A stretch of 21,936 bases of DNA from Oscillospiraceae bacterium (lineage in GTDB: Bacteria; Bacillota_A; Clostridia; Oscillospirales; WRJC01): the NCBI GenBank assembly GCA_009785015.1, contig WQXD01000032.1, positions 1 to 21,936 of the forward strand. The letters are read 5' to 3'. Positions 1 through 6,900 of this stretch are shown here, piece by piece. Positions within the stretch are counted from its first letter, which is position 1. Every line of letters starts with the position of its first letter. The notes under the pieces are model-generated. The model worked only from the letters and a program-made list of their open reading frames with translations. It did no database searches and was not told the origin of the DNA. The position numbers were made by a program, and so were the translations under genes.

Positions 1-1271
1 CGTTTTATGCCCGCGTTTTCGAGCTTCTGAATGTTTCTCATGGGATTGTTCGTGCGCACGAGCGAACCCGACACTTCGGTTTTCGTGCTGTTTCTGTTTT
101 CGCGGAACTCATACAGCGGATTTATCGCGATGCTTCGTTTTTCCTCGTCGTATCCGAGCACTTCGGCTATCTCCACGGTTTTGCGGCTCTTGTCGCGCAG
201 CCGCGAGAGATGTATTATGATATCCACCGCCGAGGCTATTTGCTGGCGTATGGCCTCGAGGGGCAGGGCCTCGGCTCCCTGCAGCACCATCGTCTCAAGC
301 CGGCTGAGCATATCGTATGTGGAATTCGCGTGGCCTGTGGACAGCGAGCCGTCATGGCCCGTGTTCATCGCCTGCAGCATATCCAGAGCTTCCGCCCCGC
401 GAACCTCCCCCACCACGATCCGCTCCGGGCGCATGCGCAAGGCGGTTCTTATCAGCTCCCGCACGGTTATGGCGCCTTTGCCGTCGGGCCCGGCGTTTTT
501 TGTTTCGAGGCGCACTATATTTTCTATGTTTTTTATCTGAAGCTCGGCGGAGTCCTCAATGGTGATGATGCGTTCGTCGCGGGGGATGAAATTGGACAGG
601 GCGTTTAAAAACGTGGTTTTGCCGCTGCCGGTCCCGCCGCTGATAAAAATATTGTATTTGGCCAAAACCAATATTTCAAATATTTCGGCCATTTCCGGCC
701 CGAAAGAACCGCAGGAGATCAATTTATCTACAGTCATGGCTTCTTTCGGAAAGCGCCGTATGGTGACAATTGGTCCGTTTAAGGCTACCGGGGCCGTCAC
801 CACATTCACTCTTGAACCGTCCTCGAGGCGCACATCCACGATGGGCTCGCTCTCGTTTACCGCCCGCCCCATTTTCGAAACGAATTTGGTTATGATAATT
901 TCCAATTCGCGGCGGCTCTCAAACTGTTTGTCCATTTTAAACAGACGGCCCGCTTTCTCTATGAAAATATCCTTGTATCCGTTTATCATCACTTCGGTGA
1001 TATCCGGGTCGTTTATGATCTGTCCGAGCACGCCGAGTCCCCGTATCGCCTCGAATACCGCATTCGTGATAAAACATTTTTCCTTGAAATTCAAGGACGA
1101 CAATTCGAAATAGGTTTTTTGGTCGCCGGCACGCGCCCGGCCGGTTTTTGTTTCGATGAGTTTGTCCGTGGTTTCGCGTATTTCATCGTCGCTCATATCG
1201 GTCAATTCGGCGTGATTTTGAATTTCGGCCTTCAGTTGCGAAATGAGCGTATTTTTGGTTTCTTCAGTCAC
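1..1271 (-). CDS. cpaF: CpaF/TadA-type secretion ATPase (3' end cut by window edge)
   Basis: This is the hexameric ATPase that powers assembly of Tad (Flp) pili or a related type II/IV secretion machine at the cytoplasmic face of the membrane. The translation shows Walker A GGTGSGKTT at about residues 212-220, the acidic box TIEDSAEL near 237-244, Walker B RIVVGEVRG near 284-292, and the His box TGHDGSLSTGHAN near 304-316. The first ~110 residues look like the usual CpaF N-terminal domain. The GTG start at 1271 lies three bases after the cpaE stop codon, with a GGGTGAG-like ribosome site inside the end of cpaE, so translation is probably coupled. The window holds 423 codons ending in KLENAGIK; by comparison with the family only a short C-terminal tail should be missing. 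Downstream tadB/tadC-like genes would be expected beyond the left edge. Family assignment is very secure; the secreted product is unknown. Confidence 0.95.
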   Translation of the reverse strand, partial: MTEETKNTLISQLKAEIQNHAELTDMSDDEIRETTDKLIETKTGRARAGDQKTYFELSSLNFKEKCFITNAVFEAIRGLGVLGQIINDPDITEVMINGYKDIFIEKAGRLFKMDKQFESRRELEIIITKFVSKMGRAVNESEPIVDVRLEDGSRVNVVTAPVALNGPIVTIRRFPKEAMTVDKLISCGSFGPEMAEIFEILVLAKYNIFISGGTGSGKTTFLNALSNFIPRDERIITIEDSAELQIKNIENIVRLETKNAGPDGKGAITVRELIRTALRMRPERIVVGEVRGAEALDMLQAMNTGHDGSLSTGHANSTYDMLSRLETMVLQGAEALPLEAIRQQIASAVDIIIHLSRLRDKSRKTVEIAEVLGYDEEKRSIAINPLYEFRENRNSTKTEVSGSLVRTNNPMRNIQKLENAGIK

Positions 1272-1274
1272 AAA

Positions 1275-2282
1275 TCACTCACCCGCCAATTCAAAATTTT
1301 CGTTTGACAAAATTTTAAAAACCGCGGCCGGGTCGGCCGCCTGCACAAAAGGCAGCTGCACCGATCTGTCCGTATCTATGCCCGGAGCGGCCGCTCCCTT
1401 GTTGTTTACCGTGACAATTTTGGATTGTATTTTCCCGAAAACATCGTGCTGGTTTGTAAACTGACGGATTTTTGCCCGCGACGTTTCCGAAGGTTCGCAC
1501 ACAAGAAGCACCGTTTGGGCCAATTCGAACACTTTTTTTATACGTTCATCGCAAACCGACGACAGATCGACGACCAATTCCTCCGTTTCGGCGGCGCAGG
1601 CCGTAATCAGTTTTTCGATATCGCCGGGGGACAATATATTCATATCCTCGTAATTTTCGGGTTCGCCAAAATACGAGATACCCGAATTCGCGTCCGTTTG
1701 GCGCACGGCGGCGATGAACATTCGGATATTGGATTCGAATTTTTCGAATATTTTGCTGATACTTTTTCCGGAGCCCTGAAAATACGCCGATGTACTCGCG
1801 AAATTTTCCAAGCTCAGATACGTCGCTTTTTTCCCTTTTGAAACCAAGTGCGCGCAGTACGCCAGCGCCACCGTGGTTTTTCCGGCTCCTCCCGCGGGCG
1901 ACCACACGGCGCAGATACGCGCCCGGGCCGGATTTTCGCTTTTGGGGCCGCTTATCTCGGAATAATGTTCCAGGATATTTCCGGCTATCGACGAAATCCG
2001 CTGATATTTGTAAATTTTTATCATATCGGAGCTCTCTTCGGCCGTTTTTTGTCCATCTGACAAGATAAGCAAAAGGGCGGCCGGACTTGAAGCCGCCAAA
2101 GGCATAAAGTCCGGATCCGCCAATAAAATATCGAATTTTCCGCCTGAAAGCAAATTGCCCAAGCGGTTTATTGAGGTGCAGGCGGCGACCTCGAATGTGC
2201 CCGAGTGTTTTTCGGACAGGACGCCGGAGAGATGTTCGGCGTAATCGGAATCCGCAGTGGCAATCAGCAATTTTATTTTCAC
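1275..2282 (-). CDS. cpaE: CpaE/TadZ-like pilus-assembly ATPase
   Basis: This is a ParA/MinD-superfamily protein that localises and organises the Tad pilus machinery. From the chosen start it has 335 residues. The first ~90 form an alpha/beta receiver-like domain (KIKLLIATADSDYAEHL, then FDILLADPDF). The ATPase domain follows, with ICAVWSPAGGAGKTT around residues 123-137 and Walker B-like ELVVDLSS further on. The P-loop lacks the signature lysine of MinD (an alanine stands where KGG is usual), a known trait of CpaE/TadZ proteins. I chose the GTG at 2282 because GAGGTGA lies eight bases upstream; a GTG at 2318 is also open but falls inside the predicted -10 promoter element. It is the first gene of the Tad operon visible here and sits directly before cpaF. 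Confidence is high for the family and moderate for a role in pili rather than another Tad-like secretion system. Confidence 0.9.
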   Translation of the reverse strand: MKIKLLIATADSDYAEHLSGVLSEKHSGTFEVAACTSINRLGNLLSGGKFDILLADPDFMPLAASSPAALLLILSDGQKTAEESSDMIKIYKYQRISSIAGNILEHYSEISGPKSENPARARICAVWSPAGGAGKTTVALAYCAHLVSKGKKATYLSLENFASTSAYFQGSGKSISKIFEKFESNIRMFIAAVRQTDANSGISYFGEPENYEDMNILSPGDIEKLITACAAETEELVVDLSSVCDERIKKVFELAQTVLLVCEPSETSRAKIRQFTNQHDVFGKIQSKIVTVNNKGAAAPGIDTDRSVQLPFVQAADPAAVFKILSNENFELAGE

Positions 2283-2290
2283 GGTTTCAG

Positions 2291-2297
2291 TCACCTC
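2291..2297 (-). promoter_or_regulatory. Ribosome binding site that decides the cpaE start
   Basis: On the minus strand the sequence reads GAGGTGA, followed by eight bases and then GTG at 2282. The other in-frame start codons upstream (2294 and 2318) either overlap this site or have no comparable site. Confidence 0.7.
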
Positions 2298-2308
2298 GCA
2301 ATATAGAA

Positions 2309-2336
2309 AATATACCACGAGCCGCTCTCATCTCAA
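2309..2336 (-). promoter_or_regulatory. Predicted sigma-A promoter for cpaE-cpaF
   Basis: On the minus strand there is TTGAGA (2336-2331), a 16-base spacer, and TATATT (2314-2309). The TGG just before the -10 box makes it an extended -10 promoter. Transcription would begin near 2302, giving a leader of about 20 bases that contains the ribosome site. Confidence 0.5.
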
Positions 2337-2431
2337 TCACAAATTTAGTAAAATGTAGTTATTTTTTCATTATTTTCATCATTTTTTTGGAGCCCCAGTC
2401 TCAAACCGGTCACAGCTTGGCTTTTGGTCCT

Positions 2432-3412
2432 CTATTTGGTAAGGTTTTCGTAGCGGACAAACGGGTCGTCAATCAATATGCAGCCCTCGCGGCAATCGCT
2501 CAATCCGGAATACAGCACGGCAGTTCCGTCCCCGTTCCTGACGATGCCGGAGGTAAAACAAACGTCCTTCAAGTTCGGTCGCTTCGCGTCCAAATCCGGA
2601 AAGCAGTCGCGGGAACCGATGACGCTGACGGGTGATATTTCCCGCGTCACGGGATTGATTGCCGCGGCGAAGCTGTAGTAATGGAGTTCCCTTCCGCCCT
2701 CCATTTCTCCCCCGCCCCACGATTTGTGTCCGATTATGCCGATCAATCCGTTTTTCAGGTTGTGAAGCTGGTTGCAGCCGCCCCATTCGTCGCTGAGAAA
2801 CAGCCAGCGGATCAATTCCGCTCTCGCGATGGTTTCGGCCGTCAATTCCCGTAAGTCGTTTACGACGGTAAAACCGACAGCGGCTACTATCCCGTGTTCG
2901 CTCACTGCGGAACCGTTGGGGCGCGAAAACACCGCCACCCGGCCGTCGGGAAGTTCCAGCAAGCGGATGTCTTTCATGTGGGTTGGGCCGTGGATGATAT
3001 GCCGGGGGCAGGAGAGGTCGTCGATATTGAAAAAATCCGTATGGAATGTGACAAGGCTTCCGTCGTCGCGCCAAACCGCATCCACGCCGCCGAGTATAAG
3101 GCTTCCTTTGATTGTCGTGATGAACGGGTCCTGCAAGCCGGATATAACCCGGGCTTCCGGCATCAGCGCCCAGCCGTTCGGGGTTTTTTCGAAAAACATG
3201 GTGGCCGCACTTTCCAAGTCGCGTCGTTCCACGCGTCCCGCGATAACGGTTTTGCCTTTGTAACTGAAAGGAACGCTCGTGTTATAGACATCAAAGCCGT
3301 CAACGCCGATGAAGATCATAATTTCTCCTCGGTTCTTCGGAAATCTGTTTTTTTTAAAATCGTTGTAGTCATCCAGCGCCCGCGCAGGAATCAATTCTTT
3401 TGAAAAATTCAA
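2432..3412 (-). CDS. DUF1861 / GT108-like five-bladed beta-propeller protein
   Basis: The 326-residue protein carries the conserved blocks I associate with DUF1861: GVDGFDVYN (36-44), IAGRVERRD (57-65), LQDPF (93-97), KDIRLLELPDGR (147-158), EWGGCNQLH (209-217), KNGLIGIIGH (220-229) and KRPNLKDV (277-284). The family is a relative of GH130 mannoside phosphorylases, and the Leishmania members (GT108) make and phosphorolyse beta-1,2-mannan. Asp95 in LQDPF sits where the GH130/GT108 general acid is expected. A role in mannoside transfer or phosphorolysis is therefore plausible but not proven. No signal peptide is visible, so it is probably cytoplasmic. The TTG start at 3412 follows an in-frame stop and gives a family-like N-terminus; an ATG at 3319 with AGGAGA just upstream is the alternative and would remove 31 residues. 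The gene lies 45 bases after the URO-D-like gene and is probably co-transcribed with it. Confidence 0.82.
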   Translation of the reverse strand: MNFSKELIPARALDDYNDFKKNRFPKNRGEIMIFIGVDGFDVYNTSVPFSYKGKTVIAGRVERRDLESAATMFFEKTPNGWALMPEARVISGLQDPFITTIKGSLILGGVDAVWRDDGSLVTFHTDFFNIDDLSCPRHIIHGPTHMKDIRLLELPDGRVAVFSRPNGSAVSEHGIVAAVGFTVVNDLRELTAETIARAELIRWLFLSDEWGGCNQLHNLKNGLIGIIGHKSWGGGEMEGGRELHYYSFAAAINPVTREISPVSVIGSRDCFPDLDAKRPNLKDVCFTSGIVRNGDGTAVLYSGLSDCREGCILIDDPFVRYENLTK

Positions 3413-3457
3413 GTTTTACACCCTTTCCCCGCGCAATTCGCGGAACAATAAAATTAT

Positions 3458-4681
3458 TTAAAATTCCGAACAGACTTCGTTGACTATCTTCACCCATTCG
3501 CCCAAACGCCAAAGCTCGCCGCGGACGGTCAGCACATCCTTGAGCGTGACGTCGACATGGCAGCCCCGCGATTTCTCCATCGCGCTTCTTACATCGTCTT
3601 TTATAAACTTCGGGTCCCAGTCCCCGCTGACGTGCGAAGCCGGGTTCGGACGCCACGACAGGATATAATCTGTCCCGATTTGCTCGGCGCAGGCGGCTGC
3701 ATCCGCCCACGGCGTGACGGAAATGCGGCGCAGATTCGGAATGTTTTTCAAATAGCCGATTTTACCGGTTAAATCTTCGCAGCAGCCGTAAGCTGTCAGC
3801 CCGAAGGGCTTAAGCAATTCCCTGTCGTATACGAAGGAAAACTCGTCTGTCATTGCGGGGGATACCCCGGCCATTTCCTGGCTCGCCAAATAGCCCCACA
3901 GTTTATCCATCTTTACGCCGTGGGAATTAGGCTTCGGGTCGGGCAGTTCCCTCGAATAACACATCGTCTGGGAATCGCCGCAGGTGAGCGAAAAATCGCC
4001 GGCCCTTTGCGCCTGCTCATGGATATTTTTATATCCGGAACAAAGGATGGATATCAATTCCTTGACGTATTCCGGGCGGTCGTACATATCCGTCAATAAG
4101 TTGTCGAAACCGAGCATTATACCGAGGTCACCGCCTTTGGCGTTGATCGTCGCATAAGGTCCGCGGTAACGGTCCACGGTCAGAACGTCACCGAAAATGC
4201 CGTCCAGCAGGTTCCATTGGTAATTCGAGGTTTCCTCGTCTATAATATGGTCGGGCGGCGTCAGCTTGGACAAGTCGGGACATTTCAGAAGCGAGGGAAG
4301 ATAATGCACCGACCGCCCGTTTTCCGTATACTCCACCACGGGGCTTACGCCGAAACCGTAGGCCTTGTACGCGGGGCGTACTGTCAGCCACGGCTCGATA
4401 ATTTGGTCGTCGCCGAAAGACGCACGGAAGAGCTGGAGACGCAAATCGAATTCAATCCGGCGCAGAAAAGGGTCGGAGCATTTCAAGGAGTTGTCCGGCA
4501 CGCCCTCAGCCGAACCCACATCGCCCAAATATGCGAAGATATGGGTCGTGACTCGGGTGCGTTCCAGACTGTTGTGCCCGCGCCACAATTCGCGGAGCTC
4601 GTCGTAGCGCGTATTTGCGGCAATCTCCGCCACTTGCAGGGCAAGTTCACGCAGAATGGCCTTTTCGTCATTTAAAAACAA
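3458..4681 (-). CDS. Uroporphyrinogen-decarboxylase-like (URO-D fold) protein
   Basis: This 407-residue protein resembles the URO-D superfamily, a TIM-barrel group that includes heme-pathway decarboxylases and corrinoid methyltransferases such as MtaA. Supporting stretches are WNLLDGIFGD (156-165), the MLGFDNLLTDMYDRPEYVKE block (189-208), a cysteine pair in GCCEDL (299-304), IPNLRRISVTPWAD (314-327) and YILSWRPNP (339-347). It lacks the N-terminal arginine pattern I would expect in a true HemE, and no heme genes lie nearby, so HemE is unlikely. The Cys pair could bind metal, as in the methyltransferase branch. The TTG at 4681 is the first codon after an in-frame TGA and has AAAGGA ten bases upstream. 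It is followed closely by the DUF1861/GT108-like gene, which suggests a linked role in carbohydrate or methylated-compound metabolism. Substrate unknown. Confidence 0.75.
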   Translation of the reverse strand: MFLNDEKAILRELALQVAEIAANTRYDELRELWRGHNSLERTRVTTHIFAYLGDVGSAEGVPDNSLKCSDPFLRRIEFDLRLQLFRASFGDDQIIEPWLTVRPAYKAYGFGVSPVVEYTENGRSVHYLPSLLKCPDLSKLTPPDHIIDEETSNYQWNLLDGIFGDVLTVDRYRGPYATINAKGGDLGIMLGFDNLLTDMYDRPEYVKELISILCSGYKNIHEQAQRAGDFSLTCGDSQTMCYSRELPDPKPNSHGVKMDKLWGYLASQEMAGVSPAMTDEFSFVYDRELLKPFGLTAYGCCEDLTGKIGYLKNIPNLRRISVTPWADAAACAEQIGTDYILSWRPNPASHVSGDWDPKFIKDDVRSAMEKSRGCHVDVTLKDVLTVRGELWRLGEWVKIVNEVCSEF

Positions 4682-4778
4682 TCACATCACATCCTTTATT
4701 TTTATATTTTTTGCCCGGCGACCGGTCTTTGTTTGGATGGATTGGCCGCTTATTTAAGTAATGAGGGCATTTTTAGAG

Positions 4779-5291
4779 TTACATAACAAGAAAAGCAGTT
4801 CCGAATCGTTGCCCCCTTTTATTATGGGAAAACTTATCTAAAGACGGTATATCGTTTATATCAAATTTCGGCTCAAATGTTAAAGTTGCCGTTGTGTATC
4901 TTTCGAATTCGTCATTCCAATTACAATCTTGTGTTATTTTGAACCAAGATAGTACATTCATTCCAATTAGTGCGCTGGTTCTCTGCGCCAATTTCGTATG
5001 AAACTCAATGACATGAACATATACGGGGCCGAGACTTACGCCGCCAAGTATCAGATTGGGGATTATTGTATATCCCGGTTCTATTTCTCCGCCAATACCT
5101 ACTACTTCTTCCCCTGTTGGTAACGGATATATTTTGTATCCGGCAATATCTGCGACTTCTTTTGAAATGCAAGTGGTTCCGGAACCGGGGTCATATACCA
5201 TTGTAAGATTCGGCGGTTTTTCAAAATTAGCCGATTCAATTTTTGTCTCTATCCGTAAGACATAATCAAATGAAGCCGTTATTTCTATCAT
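4779..5291 (-). CDS. Retropepsin-like aspartic protease domain protein
   Basis: The 170-residue protein has the outline of a single-domain clan AA aspartic protease. A likely catalytic Asp34 sits in MVYDPGSGTTCISKEVADIAG (31-51), a flap-like GIGGEIEPGY lies at 65-74, and ALIGMNVLSWFKI (107-119) matches the second conserved retropepsin motif. Such enzymes act as dimers. The usual D-T/S-G triad reads D-P-G, which is unusual and leaves activity open. There is no signal peptide or membrane segment. The ATG overlaps the stop of the 94-residue gene upstream by one base (TGATG), so the two are translationally coupled. The stretch is AT-rich: 4801-4860 has 22 G/C in 60, against 34 in 60 at 9601-9660, hinting at a different origin from its neighbours. 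Family call is fairly good; substrate unknown. Confidence 0.75.
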   Translation of the reverse strand: MIEITASFDYVLRIETKIESANFEKPPNLTMVYDPGSGTTCISKEVADIAGYKIYPLPTGEEVVGIGGEIEPGYTIIPNLILGGVSLGPVYVHVIEFHTKLAQRTSALIGMNVLSWFKITQDCNWNDEFERYTTATLTFEPKFDINDIPSLDKFSHNKRGQRFGTAFLVM

Positions 5292-5575
5292 CAGTCAGTT
5301 CCTCCAGCATATAAATTTAATGGAATACTGCCGATATATTCGACACTGCAACTTCCTATTGTGCCTCTTTCCTTTTCATTTATTTCTTTTAATAACCCAT
5401 ATAGCTCTTTCATTGAATCAGTAGCATAATACCGTACAACTCCACCAGCCATTGAATCTTGTTTTGGCGTCATTTCTATATTTGTCAATAATACTTGATG
5501 ATTCCAATATTTTTTCCTTATTTCATCTTTTGTCATATATACGGGACTATCGACTATAAAAATCTTTTTATCCAT
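5291..5575 (-). CDS. Small hypothetical protein coupled to the retropepsin-like gene
   Basis: I do not recognise this 94-residue protein as a named family. It is soluble-looking, with a mixed alpha/beta pattern: a basic helix near TKDEIRKKYWNHQVLL, a strand segment GGVVRYYATD, a helix MKELYGLLKEINEKE, and a closing strand SCSVEYIGSIP. The start is certain: ATG at 5575 has AGGAG eight bases upstream, and that ribosome site lies inside the last codons of the MFS transporter gene. Its stop overlaps the start of the retropepsin-like gene by one base. This tight arrangement suggests that the small protein is a partner, regulator or substrate of the protease. Its base composition is low in GC (21 of 60 at 5341-5400), like the protease gene. 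Confidence 0.8.
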   Translation of the reverse strand: MDKKIFIVDSPVYMTKDEIRKKYWNHQVLLTNIEMTPKQDSMAGGVVRYYATDSMKELYGLLKEINEKERGTIGSCSVEYIGSIPLNLYAGGTD

Positions 5576-5580
5576 AATTA

Positions 5581-6789
5581 TTACTCCTTACTTTTTTGCC
5601 CATTTTTTCCTTTCATAAAAACTTTGAGGACGGCGAGGCCCAAAAGCATCATGAGCGGAAAAATGATCGCCGCCAGAAGCCCCGTATTCAAATCCTTCCA
5701 GTCCGCCGCGATTCCAGTCAGCCACGGCCCGACAGAGCAGCCCAAATCCCCTCCGAGCGCCAAAATGGCGAACATGGCAGTTCCCCCGGAAGGATATCCC
5801 GCCGCTGTGAGACTCAGCATTCCGGGCCACATCAAACTGACGCTCACCCCGCAGAGAGCGCAGCCCAAAAGGGCCAGCGCGGGAATTGGGACAAGGGCGG
5901 TGATCAGATATGACGGCACGCATAAAACCGTGCAGATGACCAATATTTTGTGGATGTTTATTTTCTGCCCCTTGATCCCGTACAGGGTGCGCATGGCGCC
6001 CATCATCACGGCAAATATGCACGGTCCCAAAAGATCCCCCAGGGTTTTTGAAATGCCTAACCCTTTTTCGGCGAAAATCGAAGCCCATTGCGCCATAGCC
6101 TGTTCCGAAGCGCCCGAACACACCATCAACAAAAGCGCCACCAAGAAAATCTTCGAAGTGAGAAGTTTTTTTAGCGGTGTCCTTTGGCTTTCCTCCACGG
6201 GCGGCATAAGCGGTACTTTGGTGAATCTGACAAGTGTGAAAAGGGGCAAAATCGACCACACAAGCGGGAGTATAAACCACAGATCATGTCCGATGGCGCT
6301 CAGCGCCAAAGTGGACAAGACAATGACGATGAGCTGGCCCCAGCTGTAAAACGAATGCAGCAAACTCATGGAAGAAGCTTTGGCTTCGCCCGGAAGGCTT
6401 TCGACGATGGGGCTGATGAGCACTTCTATCAGCCCTCCCCCCACCGAAAACACCACAGTGGAAATAATGAGCCCTATATAGGGCTGCGGAGTCAGTTTCG
6501 GCAGAAAAGAAAGCATCACCATCCCCGCCGCAGCCAAAGCGTGCGCGAGCACGGCCGAGGCCCGATGGCCGAGTTTATCGGCGAATTTTACGGCAAATGC
6601 GTCGGTTAGGAGCTGCGTTATGAAAATCACCATCACTATGCTTCCGAGCATGGTATATGAAAGCCCGAATTTGTCTTTGAAAATGACAAACATAGTCGGC
6701 GGCAGATTGACGATGAGCGCCTGGGTTATATATCCCAAATAGCAGGCGTGCAGCGTGCTCTTGTAATTTATTTTGTTCACCTTATTCAC
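5581..6789 (-). CDS. Major facilitator superfamily transporter, sugar type
   Basis: The 402-residue protein is strongly hydrophobic, with about 12 predicted membrane segments and the loop KFADKLGHRASAVLAHALAA after segment 2 that fits the MFS A-motif region. The overall pattern recalls the small-sugar (FucP-like) branch common in Clostridia, so it probably moves a sugar or related small molecule across the cytoplasmic membrane; the substrate cannot be told. The GTG start at 6789 has GCGAGG about 12 bases upstream, a rather long spacing, and a second GTG three codons later is possible. It heads a minus-strand run: its final codons contain the ribosome site of the next gene. It is divergent from the TPR-like gene, sharing a 111-base upstream region. 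I did not see a convincing promoter on the minus strand. Confidence 0.88.
   Translation of the reverse strand: MNKVNKINYKSTLHACYLGYITQALIVNLPPTMFVIFKDKFGLSYTMLGSIVMVIFITQLLTDAFAVKFADKLGHRASAVLAHALAAAGMVMLSFLPKLTPQPYIGLIISTVVFSVGGGLIEVLISPIVESLPGEAKASSMSLLHSFYSWGQLIVIVLSTLALSAIGHDLWFILPLVWSILPLFTLVRFTKVPLMPPVEESQRTPLKKLLTSKIFLVALLLMVCSGASEQAMAQWASIFAEKGLGISKTLGDLLGPCIFAVMMGAMRTLYGIKGQKINIHKILVICTVLCVPSYLITALVPIPALALLGCALCGVSVSLMWPGMLSLTAAGYPSGGTAMFAILALGGDLGCSVGPWLTGIAADWKDLNTGLLAAIIFPLMMLLGLAVLKVFMKGKNGQKSKE
5584..5588 (-). promoter_or_regulatory. Ribosome binding site of the 94-residue gene, inside the MFS coding end
   Basis: AGGAG on the minus strand lies in the last sense codons of the MFS gene, just before its TAA stop, and eight bases from the ATG at 5575. 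This ties translation of the small gene to the end of transporter translation. Confidence 0.7.
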
Positions 6790-6832
6790 GTTGGATCATT
6801 ACCTCGCCTATCTTAAAATATTTTTGAAATTG

Positions 6833-6861
6833 TTGCTTTATTTTATATTTTGTGGTATACT
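6833..6861 (+). promoter_or_regulatory. Predicted promoter of the TPR-like protein gene
   Basis: TTGCTT (6833-6838), a 17-base spacer, and TATACT (6856-6861), with TGG immediately before the -10 box (extended -10). Transcription would begin near 6868, leaving a short leader with TGAGG (6886-6890) ten bases before the ATG. Confidence 0.6.
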
Positions 6862-6900
6862 GAATTTCAGCGCTAAAAAACAAATTGAGGATAAAAGTTC

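Noticed and set aside
31..1113. Long plus-strand open frames opposite cpaF
   Set aside because: The minus strand encodes an unmistakable CpaF ATPase with all motifs; the plus-strand frames give low-complexity, Ser/Arg-rich translations typical of antisense shadows.
3458..4681. HemE (heme biosynthesis uroporphyrinogen decarboxylase)
   Set aside because: The protein has the fold-level pattern but not the expected HemE N-terminal signature, is longer than typical HemE, and has no heme genes nearby.
4720..4740. Possible terminator hairpin around CCGGCGACCGG between the URO-D-like gene and the protease gene
   Set aside because: The stem is only about four base pairs and on the minus strand it is followed by As, not Ts.
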